Assembly: GCA_902778995.1 (NCBI GenBank)
Contig: CACYZW010000018.1
Location: forward strand, 1 to 52,689
Length of the DNA: 52,689 nucleotides
Reading direction: 5' to 3'
Source: an uncultured Eubacteriales bacterium
GTDB taxonomy: Bacteria > Bacillota > Clostridia > Christensenellales > Aristaeellaceae
The position numbers were made by a program, and so were the translations under genes. Below the pieces are notes generated by a model. The model searched no databases. It had not been told where the DNA came from and saw nothing but the letters and a program-made list of their open reading frames with translations. Shown here piece by piece: positions 42,871 to 49,948 of the stretch; the first letter of the stretch is position 1, and each line of letters starts with the position of its first letter.

Positions 42871-43182
42871 ATGTATTGCGAAAAATGCAAACACGTTTTT
42901 GAAGGCGAACGCTGCCCGGACTGTCGGAAGAGCCATGTTCGCCCCGTCCGTCCAGAGGATCCCTGTTTCCTGGTCGAGAAGGGCACACCGTGGAATGGTA
43001 TGCTTGAGGACGTTCTTCACCAGAACGATATCCCATTTTTGACGGATGGACGCCTGGGCGCCGGTTTGGCCACCTACTCAGGCCCAATCCGGGAGAGCAG
43101 CCGTTTCTATGTGCGGTGGGACGATATGGAGCGTGCCAGTTCTATCGTAGATGAACTTTTCGGCGAGGACTCGCCAAGATAG
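42871..43182 (+). CDS. Zinc-ribbon protein with a DUF2007-like domain
   Basis: A 103-residue soluble protein. The N-terminus has a C-x2-C...C-x2-C zinc ribbon (YCEKCKHVFEGERCPDC, residues 2-18). The rest (FLVEKGTPWNGMLEDVLHQN, IPFLTDGRLG, FYVRWDDMERASSIVDELFG) resembles the small DUF2007 signal-transducing fold. ATG 42871 follows AGAGG at nine bases. The frame is open further upstream, but without a ribosome-binding site. The gene ends before a strong terminator. Confidence 0.72.
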   Translation: MYCEKCKHVFEGERCPDCRKSHVRPVRPEDPCFLVEKGTPWNGMLEDVLHQNDIPFLTDGRLGAGLATYSGPIRESSRFYVRWDDMERASSIVDELFGEDSPR

Positions 43183-43254
43183 GAAGGAAGCGCTTCTGTG
43201 CTGATGCTGGCAGCACGAGGAACACCCGGAAGCCCACGTGGCAGGTTCAGATTT

Positions 43255-43288
43255 AAAAAGCGGCTGTGTCCATTGGCCGCTTTTTCTT
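43255..43288 (+). terminator. Rho-independent terminator
   Basis: AAAAAGCGGC (43255-43264) and GCCGCTTTTT (43276-43285) form a perfect 10-bp stem with an 11-nt loop and a T-run. Confidence 0.88.
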
Positions 43289-43454
43289 GTGGCCTTCCTG
43301 TAGGCACTTTGGTTTTGACCCAAATGAGTGACCACAGTACATTTGGGATGCGCAATCGCATCTTCGTTTTGAAATATGGTTTTGGAGGATGGATCAGCAC
43401 GCGGGATACGGTTATAGGCCGTGCCTCCAGCATATCTGTAAGGATAGTTTGCAA

Positions 43455-43483
43455 TAGACAAAGCACAAATACAATGCTATAAT
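43455..43483 (+). promoter_or_regulatory. Sigma-A promoter of the Rrf2 gene
   Basis: TAGACA (43455-43460), 17 bp, TATAAT (43478-43483). Confidence 0.75.
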
Positions 43484-43553
43484 AATGGAATTACTGAGAG
43501 ACTACGGTGTCAGATCCTTATTTTGAGTATGAACTGTTCATAGGAGACTTGAT

Positions 43554-43988
43554 ATGCAAATTTCCAGCAGATTCACCATTGCGGTGCATGTGATCATATG
43601 CATTGAGGCCTTTAAGGATACGCACAAGGTCACGAGTGAATTCATCGCGTCAAGCGTCAACGTCAATCCCGTGGTAATCCGGAGACTGCTGCAACAGCTG
43701 AAAAAAGCCGGCATCGTCGAAGTGAGGCGCGGCAGCGGCGGTGCGGATATAGCGAGGCCGCTGGATGAAATCACCCTCTTGGATGTGTACAACGCAGTGG
43801 AGAGCGTCGACAACGGCATTCTCTTTCACTTTCATGAAAATCCAAATCCGCTCTGTCCCGTGGGACGGAATATCCACGCCATCATGGACAGCCGCCTTCA
43901 GGAAATCCAGAATGCCATGGAGGCGAAAATGCGCGCCATGACGCTTCGGGAAATCATGGAGGACGCGAACCGGCTGCTGGAATTGTAA
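43554..43988 (+). CDS. Rrf2 family transcriptional regulator (YwnA/HypR-like)
   Basis: A 144-residue winged-helix regulator. It starts MQISSRFTIAVHVIICIEAF, has recognition helix NVNPVVIRRLLQQLKKAGIV and wing RRGSGGADIARP. The C-terminal part has one Cys in NPLCPVGRNIH rather than the three cysteines of iron-sulfur IscR/NsrR types, which points to the YwnA/HypR group that senses disulfide or electrophile stress. AGGAG lies eight bases before the ATG. The cupin gene immediately downstream has its own promoter with inverted repeats, and is the likely target. Confidence 0.88.
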   Translation: MQISSRFTIAVHVIICIEAFKDTHKVTSEFIASSVNVNPVVIRRLLQQLKKAGIVEVRRGSGGADIARPLDEITLLDVYNAVESVDNGILFHFHENPNPLCPVGRNIHAIMDSRLQEIQNAMEAKMRAMTLREIMEDANRLLEL

Positions 43989-43992
43989 AATA

Positions 43993-44061
43993 TCGTTGTA
44001 ACACTTGACATTACGATGTATGCCTGCTATAATGTCGATGTATCAAAGATGATTACAACGA
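43993..44061 (+). promoter_or_regulatory. Cupin promoter flanked by a 9-bp inverted repeat
   Basis: TTGACA (44005-44010), 17 bp, TATAAT (44028-44033). TCGTTGTAA at 43993-44001 and its exact inverse TTACAACGA at 44053-44061 bracket the promoter, a likely operator pair for the Rrf2 protein encoded just upstream. Confidence 0.72.
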
Positions 44062-44078
44062 CATTGGAGGGCATCAAC

Positions 44079-44435
44079 ATGAGCAATTACACCAAAATCA
44101 GCGTTGGACAGGACGCGCGCACGGAGCTTCACGACCAGCTGGGCCTGACAGGCGCGGAGATCAGCGTCAACTGCTTTCCGGCTGGCGCAAGCGTTCCCTT
44201 TGTTCACTATCATCACAAGAATGAAGAGATCTATGGGATCCTTTCAGGCAAAGGCCAGGCCATTCTCGATGGCGAAACCGTTGCGCTGAACGCGGGCGAC
44301 TGGCTGCGCATCGCGCCGGAAACCCGTCGGCAGTTTTCTGCGGCTGCGGATTCAGCGATGAGCTACATCTGCATCCAGGTCAGGGCGAATTCACTGGAAG
44401 AGTACACGGCGGCTGACGCAGCGATCGAGCAGTAA
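44079..44435 (+). CDS. Small cupin-domain protein
   Basis: A 118-residue single-cupin protein. Metal-binding motif 1 reads VHYHHKNEEIYGILSGKGQ with the H-x-H...E pattern, and motif 2 GDWLRIAPETRRQFSA has lost the usual His. Such proteins act as dioxygenases, isomerases or quercetinase-like detoxifiers. TTGGAGG lies nine bases before ATG 44079. Immediate proximity to an Rrf2 regulator and the flanking operator suggest induction by redox or electrophile stress. Confidence 0.85.
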   Translation: MSNYTKISVGQDARTELHDQLGLTGAEISVNCFPAGASVPFVHYHHKNEEIYGILSGKGQAILDGETVALNAGDWLRIAPETRRQFSAAADSAMSYICIQVRANSLEEYTAADAAIEQ

Positions 44436-44469
44436 TCAACAACACGTCGGGCATTGATGGATCGACGCG

Positions 44470-44507
44470 CGGGGTGCGGTGAGAAGCCGTACCCCGTTGT
44501 TTTGTTT
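44470..44507 (+). terminator. Rho-independent terminator of the cupin gene
   Basis: CGGGGTGCGGT (44470-44480) pairs with GCCGTACCCCG (44486-44496) with two G-U pairs, followed by TTGTTTTGTTT. Confidence 0.75.
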
Positions 44508-44671
44508 CGGAAACACTGCACGATGCTCGTGGCGCATTAACGGATGAATATCAGCCATCCGCTGTCCGCAAAACCCTTGATTGCCAATCCAGGTAACCTT
44601 TTGTTTTTGCAGCCCGCCCCTGGCTGAAACTCATCTCGTTTCTGCACGACTCGATTACGCGGTGTTTCCTT
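44508..44671 (+). repeat. RptA element (MITE-like), diverged complete copy
   Basis: It is bounded by CGGAAACACTGCACGATGC and CGATTACGCGGTGTTTCCTT. The central ~60 bp (GATTGCCAATCCAGGTAACC and so on) differs from other copies. It is directly joined to the next copy, giving a 28-bp perfect palindrome at 44658-44685 where the two ends meet. Confidence 0.75.
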
Positions 44672-44802
44672 AAGGAAACACCGCGCAATGCTCATGGCGC
44701 ATTAACGGCTGAATTTCAGCCGCCTGCTGCCTGCTGATTTCTTGACTTGCCGCCAGCAAGCCTTCGAAATTTGCAGTTTGCAATCGACTAAAATTCATCT
44801 CC
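44671..44802 (+). repeat. RptA element, copy with truncated right end
   Basis: Left end TAAGGAAACACCGCGCAATG, then the standard body. After CTAAAATTCATCTC the sequence departs from the consensus, so the right terminal repeat is lost. The minus-strand open frame across it (44670-45050) is repeat-derived. From 44803 to 44914 nothing further is seen. Confidence 0.72.
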
Positions 44803-44914
44803 GTTTCCGCCAATTCCCATGGCGTTTCCCTCATACCATGCTCAAACCAAAGCCACATGAAATTACAGATGCCGCCTGTATGGAAAGAGGCTTGATATGC
44901 CGGACTCATCCAAC

Positions 44915-44943
44915 TTGAAAATCGGGCGATTATCATGTATAAT
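44915..44943 (+). promoter_or_regulatory. Sigma-A promoter of the sensor-kinase operon
   Basis: TTGAAA (44915-44920), 17 bp, TATAAT (44938-44943). Confidence 0.78.
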
Positions 44944-44976
44944 TCACGTGTGAAGGTGAGACAAGGAGAAAGGCCT

Positions 44977-46371
44977 ATGAGATCGAAGCGGGAAGAGACA
45001 TCGCATCGCGGCAGATTCGTGCCCATAGCGGTGCTGATCACTGCGACCATTGTGTTCGCGGTGTGGGCCCTTGTCCTCCACCATCACAATCTGGCGGTTT
45101 TCATCGTAGGCCACTATGTGGAAACGCTGGCGCTGCTTCCCACGCTGACGCTGCTGGGGCTGTTGACGGTCATCGTGACCATCGACGCCTATATCCGCCC
45201 CGACCTCAGGCGAACCATGCGAATCATCATCGCCGTGGTGTTCAGCATGGTGATCCGGGATCATCTGGAATACCAGCTGATGATCGGCGAGCCACGGCCA
45301 CAGCTGCGGACGCTGGTGGCGATCTACGGCTATGCCGTCCGCCCGGTGGCGCTGGTGCTGTTTATGCGGATGATCGCGCCGCAGAAGCGCCTGTGGTGGG
45401 CTTGGGCGCTGGTTGGCGTGAACGCCGCTGTCTACCTGACGGCGCTGTTTTCAGACGTCTGCTTTCATATTTCGCACGATAACCATTACATATCGGGCCC
45501 GCTGTCCAGTACGAGCTTCTATATCGGCGCGATTCTGTTCATCTGCTATATCGTTATGACGATTCGCGTGTTTGAACCGAAGACGCGGCGGGAGACATGG
45601 CTGCCTGTGCTGATGTTCGAGCTGATCATCGGCGCGCTGGCCCTGGACTTCAACACCTACGACTTCGACTATCCCATTACCTACCTCACCATCGCCATCG
45701 TCATAGACTGCGTGATCAACTATATCTGTCTGCACCTGCAATTCGTGCGGGAGCACGAGCAGGCTCTCCAGGCGGAGCAGCGCATTCAGATCATGATGAC
45801 CCAGATCCAGCCCCATTTTCTGTATAATTCCCTCACGGTGATCCAGGAGCTGTGTCGCTCCGACCCGGCCCAGGCCGAGGCCGCCACCGTGCAGTTCGCC
45901 AATTATCTGCGCGGGAACATGGACGCATTGCAGACGAACGCCCCCATTCCCTTCGCCCAGGAGCTGGAGCACACCCGGCAATACCTGGCGCTGGAGGAGA
46001 TGCGTTTCGAGGACAAGCTGACCGTGCGGTACGACATACAGTGCGAATCCTTCGTGCTGCCGATCCTGACCCTGCAGCCCATCGTGGAAAACGCCGTGCG
46101 TCACGGCGTTCGCGGCAATGCCGACGGCAGGGGAGAGGTGGTCATTGCCACAAGGGAGACGCCCGATTGCTATGAGATCACCGTGAAAGACAACGGTCCC
46201 GGCTTTGACCCTGAAAAGCAGCAGAGGGAACAGGGGAGCTCCCACGTGGGCATCCAGAATGTGCGCCAGCGGCTCGCCCAGATGTGCGGCGGCGAGCTGA
46301 CCATCAAATCCATTCCCGGGGCCGGCACCTGCGTGACCATCGCATTGCCGAAGGAGGAAAACAGACGATGA
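44977..46371 (+). CDS. LytS/YesM-type sensor histidine kinase
   Basis: A 464-residue membrane kinase. The N-terminal ~260 residues contain about seven hydrophobic segments in place of an extracellular sensor. The His_kinase domain follows (MMTQIQPHFLYNSLTVIQEL, phospho-acceptor H280), then an HATPase_c domain with the N-box VENAVRHGV and the G-boxes DNGPGFDP and GIQNVRQRL. AAGGAG is eight bases before ATG 44977. Its stop overlaps the ATG of the response-regulator gene, so the pair is a translationally coupled two-component system. The membrane domain probably senses a ligand or the envelope state. Confidence 0.9.
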   Translation: MRSKREETSHRGRFVPIAVLITATIVFAVWALVLHHHNLAVFIVGHYVETLALLPTLTLLGLLTVIVTIDAYIRPDLRRTMRIIIAVVFSMVIRDHLEYQLMIGEPRPQLRTLVAIYGYAVRPVALVLFMRMIAPQKRLWWAWALVGVNAAVYLTALFSDVCFHISHDNHYISGPLSSTSFYIGAILFICYIVMTIRVFEPKTRRETWLPVLMFELIIGALALDFNTYDFDYPITYLTIAIVIDCVINYICLHLQFVREHEQALQAEQRIQIMMTQIQPHFLYNSLTVIQELCRSDPAQAEAATVQFANYLRGNMDALQTNAPIPFAQELEHTRQYLALEEMRFEDKLTVRYDIQCESFVLPILTLQPIVENAVRHGVRGNADGRGEVVIATRETPDCYEITVKDNGPGFDPEKQQREQGSSHVGIQNVRQRLAQMCGGELTIKSIPGAGTCVTIALPKEENRR

Positions 46372-47165
46372 TGATCTTTGCCATAGACGATGAACCCAAG
46401 GCTTTGCGGGTGCTCTGCCGCTGCGTTGAAGAAGCCGCGCCGCTCTCCGGGATCAGGGCGTTTGACAGGGCTGCCGACGCGCTGGATGCTATTCGAAACG
46501 AAGGGCTGTCCCCGGACATCGTTTTCAGCGACATTGAAATGCCGGGGCTGTCCGGGCTGGAGTTTGCCGTCGCGCTCAAGAAGGCCTCGCCGGATACGCG
46601 GGTGGTATTCGTCACAGCCTTCTCCCAATACGCGCTGGACGCCTTCCGGGTGCGGGCTCAGGGGTATATTATGAAGCCTGTGACGGCGGCGCTGGTGCGA
46701 AGGGAGCTGGACGAGCTTCCAGCTGAGCCGGAACCTGCCCCGAATCGGCTGAAGGTCCAGTGCTTCGGCAACTTTGAGGTGTTCTGGCAGGGAGAGCCGC
46801 TCCAGTTTGCGCGGCGGCAGACCAAAGAGCTGTTGGCCTATCTCGTGGATCGAAGGGGCGCCTCCTGCGCGATGGAGGACGTGATCTTCGCGCTGTGGGG
46901 CAACGTCGACGACATGAAAAACGCCAAGCATCGCGTTCGGAACTTCGTCAGCGATCTGAGGGAAGTCCTGAAGGGCATCGGAATGGAAGACGTACTGATC
47001 CGGCGCACGAACAACATCGCCGTGCGCACCGAATTGCTGGACTGCGATTATTACCGTATGCTGGAGGGCGACATGGCGGCGGTCAACGCCTTCCGCGGCG
47101 AATACATGACCAACTACAGCTGGGCGGAGCTGACGGCAGGGACGCTGTATTTCAATGCCTTTTGA
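46368..47165 (+). CDS. Response regulator with SARP-like winged-helix domain (RR1)
   Basis: The 265-residue protein has a receiver domain (1-120) with acidic residues D7 and D8, phospho-acceptor D55 in FSDIEMPG, the Thr in VFVTAFS and Lys in YIMKP. The output domain (about 128-265) is an OmpR-like winged helix of the SARP type: QCFGNFEVFWQGEPLQFARR, then QTKELLAYLVDRRGA, with AKHRVRNFVSDLREVLKGIG as the recognition part. A short BTAD-like tail ends it. It is the cognate partner of the kinase whose gene it overlaps. AAGGAGG is ten bases upstream. Confidence 0.9.
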   Translation: MMIFAIDDEPKALRVLCRCVEEAAPLSGIRAFDRAADALDAIRNEGLSPDIVFSDIEMPGLSGLEFAVALKKASPDTRVVFVTAFSQYALDAFRVRAQGYIMKPVTAALVRRELDELPAEPEPAPNRLKVQCFGNFEVFWQGEPLQFARRQTKELLAYLVDRRGASCAMEDVIFALWGNVDDMKNAKHRVRNFVSDLREVLKGIGMEDVLIRRTNNIAVRTELLDCDYYRMLEGDMAAVNAFRGEYMTNYSWAELTAGTLYFNAF

Positions 47166-47170
47166 GGAAA

Positions 47171-47285
47171 TAGCCTGCTGATTTCTTGACTTGCCGCCAG
47201 CAAGCCTTCGAAATTTGCAGTTTGCAATCGACTAAAAATTCATCTCGTTACTGCACGGACTCGATTATGCGGTATTTCCTTAAGG
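47171..47285 (+). repeat. RptA element, left end missing
   Basis: From CCTGCTGATTTCTTGACTTG to CGATTATGCGGTATTTCCTT; the left terminal repeat is absent. It separates RR1 from the upstream region of RR2. Confidence 0.7.
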
Positions 47286-47371
47286 AGAGGACTCATTATT
47301 CACAACCGAGGCTGCATGTGTCCCGACTATATCTTTTACAAAAGTGTTAAATAACTAGGATATGCGATAGT

Positions 47372-47424
47372 TGAGACACTTGTGAGACGCAATTGAGACG
47401 ATAATGAGCGCTCCGTGTGATACC
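47372..47424 (+). promoter_or_regulatory. TGAGAC direct repeats with 11-bp period upstream of RR2
   Basis: TGAGAC occurs at 47372, 47383 and 47394, and TGAGCG at 47405, all in 11-bp steps. Eight bases after the fourth box is GATACC (47419-47424), which could be a poor -10 needing an activator. SARP-family proteins bind such 11-bp-spaced repeats with the last one about 8 bp from the -10. RR1 and RR2 both carry SARP-type domains, so autoregulation or cross-regulation is likely. No consensus -35 is present. Confidence 0.7.
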
Positions 47425-47489
47425 ATTAGCTTGTATTGTCATAATTTGAACATACAGAAGCGTTTTGGTTGAACAACGAAAGGAACGTT

Positions 47490-48287
47490 ATGCTGATCAT
47501 TGCCGTAGATAACGACCCGACGATGCTGCGCGATGCTGAGCAGGCCATCCGGAAAGCCGATCCGGAAGCGGAGCTCATGTGCTTTGAACGGGCGACCGAC
47601 GCGCTGGAGGCCATCCGAGCCCGGGCCCTGTTCCCGGACATCGCATTCAGCGCCATTGAAATGCCGGGCCTGTCCGGGCTGGAATTTGCCGTCGCGCTCA
47701 GGAAGGTATCCCCGGCAACCCGGATCGTATTCGTCACGACCCATTCCCAATACGCGCTGGATGCCTTTCAGGTGCGCGCCCAGGGATATGTGATCAAACC
47801 TCTGACGCCTGAGCAGGTGCGGGCGGAGCTGGAGGCGCTGCCATCCGCGCCCAAAGCTGACAGGCTGCGGGTCCAGTGCTTCGGTTACTTTGAAGTGTTT
47901 TGGAAGGGAGAACCCCTGATTTTCACCAGACGTCAGACCAAGGAATTGCTTGCCTATCTGGTGAATCGCAAGGGCGCGTCCTGTACGACCGAAGAGGTGA
48001 TCTCCGCGCTGTGGGGCGATACCGTGGATTTGAAGAACGCGAAGCATCGCGTGCGCAATTTCATCAGCGATCTGAGGGAAACCCTGAAGGAAATCGGAAT
48101 GGAGGATGTCCTGATCCGACGGGGACAGAACATCGCCATACGCCCGGAGCTGCTGGACTGCGATTATTATCGCATGCTGGACAGAGACGCTGAGGCGATC
48201 AAAGCATACCGAGGCGAATACATGAAAAATTACAGCTGGGCGGAGCCGATGGCCGGGGCGCTGCATTTCCGTGATAAATCCCAGTAG
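47490..48287 (+). CDS. SARP-like regulator with a receiver lacking the phospho-acceptor Asp (RR2)
   Basis: This 265-residue paralogue of RR1 has the same length and domain order. The receiver matches RR1 throughout (ATRIVFVTTHSQYALDAF, YVIKP), but the phospho-acceptor position 55 is Ala (FSAIEMPG instead of FSDIEMPG), and the acidic pair is D7 N8. It therefore cannot be phosphorylated in the usual way. The DNA-binding domain is well kept (QTKELLAYLVNRKGA, AKHRVRNFISDLRETLKEIG). ATG 47490 has AAAGGA five bases upstream; TTG 47469 is less likely. No kinase accompanies it. It may compete with or heterodimerise with RR1, or sense a small molecule. Confidence 0.88.
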   Translation: MLIIAVDNDPTMLRDAEQAIRKADPEAELMCFERATDALEAIRARALFPDIAFSAIEMPGLSGLEFAVALRKVSPATRIVFVTTHSQYALDAFQVRAQGYVIKPLTPEQVRAELEALPSAPKADRLRVQCFGYFEVFWKGEPLIFTRRQTKELLAYLVNRKGASCTTEEVISALWGDTVDLKNAKHRVRNFISDLRETLKEIGMEDVLIRRGQNIAIRPELLDCDYYRMLDRDAEAIKAYRGEYMKNYSWAEPMAGALHFRDKSQ

Positions 48288-48358
48288 CTTCAGGCTTGAA
48301 ACCCGCGAGGTCCTGTAAAACAGATCAATGAATCATCGGGAGGGGGTTGTGGTCATTT

Positions 48359-48386
48359 TGAGACGCCTATGAAAGGCATTGGAGCG
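48359..48386 (+). promoter_or_regulatory. Degenerate TGAGAC-type array (weak)
   Basis: TGAGAC (48359), TGAAAG (48370) and GGAGCG (48381) follow at 11-bp steps, 70-97 bp before the start of the secreted-protein gene. Only the first box is exact and no GATACC follows, so this is tentative. Confidence 0.25.
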
Positions 48387-48455
48387 CTTTGAGCCTTTCG
48401 GTGCCGCCACAGGATTGCCCGAGAACTGAATTCAATTACAATGGAGGTATGACCC

Positions 48456-49835
48456 ATGAAGAGGATCGTTGCACTGCTGCTGGCGCTGATCATGGCGCTG
48501 ACCGCTACTCTCGCGCTGGCCGAACCGGCACAAACCCCGAACGACGGACTGGTTCTGGCCTCTTCCGTCAACATCGACCGCGACAAGGCCGCCCAGATCA
48601 TGGACGAACTGAAGCTTGACGAGAAAACACGGAAGCTCGTCGATTCCGCGCTGGCGGTCGTCAACGCGGCCACCGACCAACTGATCATCGCCGAAAACGG
48701 CGTCAGGTACGAGGTGTTTTTGAACGAGACGGAAGTGTTCTGCTTTACCCTCGGGGAGAACGACGAGGGCCTGGTCGTCCTCAGCAACCTGATTCCAGGC
48801 CACGCGCTGACCGTTTCCAAGGATTCCCTCGACGTGGCGTCGGGCGTGCTCGGCATCGTCTCTGAAATTACAAGAGGCGTTCGCGCGGAGAAGAAAGCGG
48901 AGGAATACAGGGCAAGAGAGGCCATGAAGCCCTATATCACGGAATTCGTCATGGACGTGCTCTCCGCCATGCGCATCGGCGAGGAGGAGAAGGGCGAATT
49001 CGTGCTTCAGAACGGCAAGACCTACAACACCAGCATGAAGATCAGCTTCGACAGGCAGGGGGTCGCCGACGCCCTGAACAACATGTTCGCGAAGATACAG
49101 CAGGATTCGCTGATTCTCACCATACTGGTGAACACGCTTCTCACGGATGAGGATCTTGCAAACAGCGCCTTCGTCACCGAGAATATTCCCGCCATCGACA
49201 TCGCCCTCTACGCGAACCTGGACGACAAGGGCGAAGAGCTCTCGCCCGAAAAGGCCTTCGCGGCTACGCTTACCCTGCCCGGACAGACAGAGGCGTACGC
49301 TTCCATTGAACTCCATCAGGTAAAGGACAGCGTGGAGGCCCTGCTGAACGTCCCCGGCACCGACGGCAAGGACGGCATTTCCGCCGCCTTCGCCTTTGTG
49401 CCATACGACAGGGAAATCAATGGCAGCAGCGCCAAGCTGGAAGTCAACATCAATGGCGACTACTACGGCGACGTGTTCACGATCGGACTGGACGAGGAGA
49501 AAGAGGCGCTGAACGCCGAGAACGCGCTCTACATACAGGATCCTGATAAGCCCCTGGCTGTCGGTCTTACCACCATCCAGAGTGGCGTGCAGCCGCTGGA
49601 TCTGAGCATCGGCGACAGGCGCACCGTCCCGGTGGAATCTCTGCTGATCGGCAAGGAGAGCAAGAAGCTGGAGCAGGAGCTGACGGGGGAAGTTGTGCTC
49701 AGCGGCCTCAGCATCATCGGCACGGCCACCAAAGCCGTCCCCGAGTTTGCGGATCTGCTCGCCCTGCTGAACAGCGCAGAGACGGAAGCGGCCGCGGAGG
49801 TTGAAGAACCTGGAACGGCGAAGGACGCCGCGTAA
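48456..49835 (+). CDS. Secreted protein of unknown function, 459 aa
   Basis: It starts with a signal peptide (MKRIVALLLALIMALTATLA, cleavage after A-L-A). The mature 435 residues are acidic and soluble, with alternating helix and strand patterns and no Cys except one in VFCFTLG; there is no lipobox or wall anchor. The end is Ala/Glu-rich. No family is recognised. GGAGG is eight bases before ATG 48456. It lies between the SARP-like regulators and the glycan enzymes; co-regulation with RR2 is possible but unproven. Confidence 0.7.
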   Translation: MKRIVALLLALIMALTATLALAEPAQTPNDGLVLASSVNIDRDKAAQIMDELKLDEKTRKLVDSALAVVNAATDQLIIAENGVRYEVFLNETEVFCFTLGENDEGLVVLSNLIPGHALTVSKDSLDVASGVLGIVSEITRGVRAEKKAEEYRAREAMKPYITEFVMDVLSAMRIGEEEKGEFVLQNGKTYNTSMKISFDRQGVADALNNMFAKIQQDSLILTILVNTLLTDEDLANSAFVTENIPAIDIALYANLDDKGEELSPEKAFAATLTLPGQTEAYASIELHQVKDSVEALLNVPGTDGKDGISAAFAFVPYDREINGSSAKLEVNINGDYYGDVFTIGLDEEKEALNAENALYIQDPDKPLAVGLTTIQSGVQPLDLSIGDRRTVPVESLLIGKESKKLEQELTGEVVLSGLSIIGTATKAVPEFADLLALLNSAETEAAAEVEEPGTAKDAA

Positions 49836-49948
49836 AAAAGCGACGAGTGGAGAGCGAAAAAACATTTTAAGCTCCCGACCGGGGCGGGGGAACCCCTCCC
49901 GTCCCGGTGTGACAGGTCTGAGAATGAATATGAAGGTGATCATCCCCT

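Noticed and set aside
44670..45050. Minus-strand ORF with a repeat-encoded C-terminus as a possible gene
   Set aside because: Its C-terminal half is RptA sequence found in several intergenic places and its N-terminal half is antisense to the kinase gene; there is no ribosome-binding site.
48359..48394. Third full member of the TGAGAC operator family
   Set aside because: Only one exact box and no GATACC; listed as a weak feature but not counted as support for the regulon.
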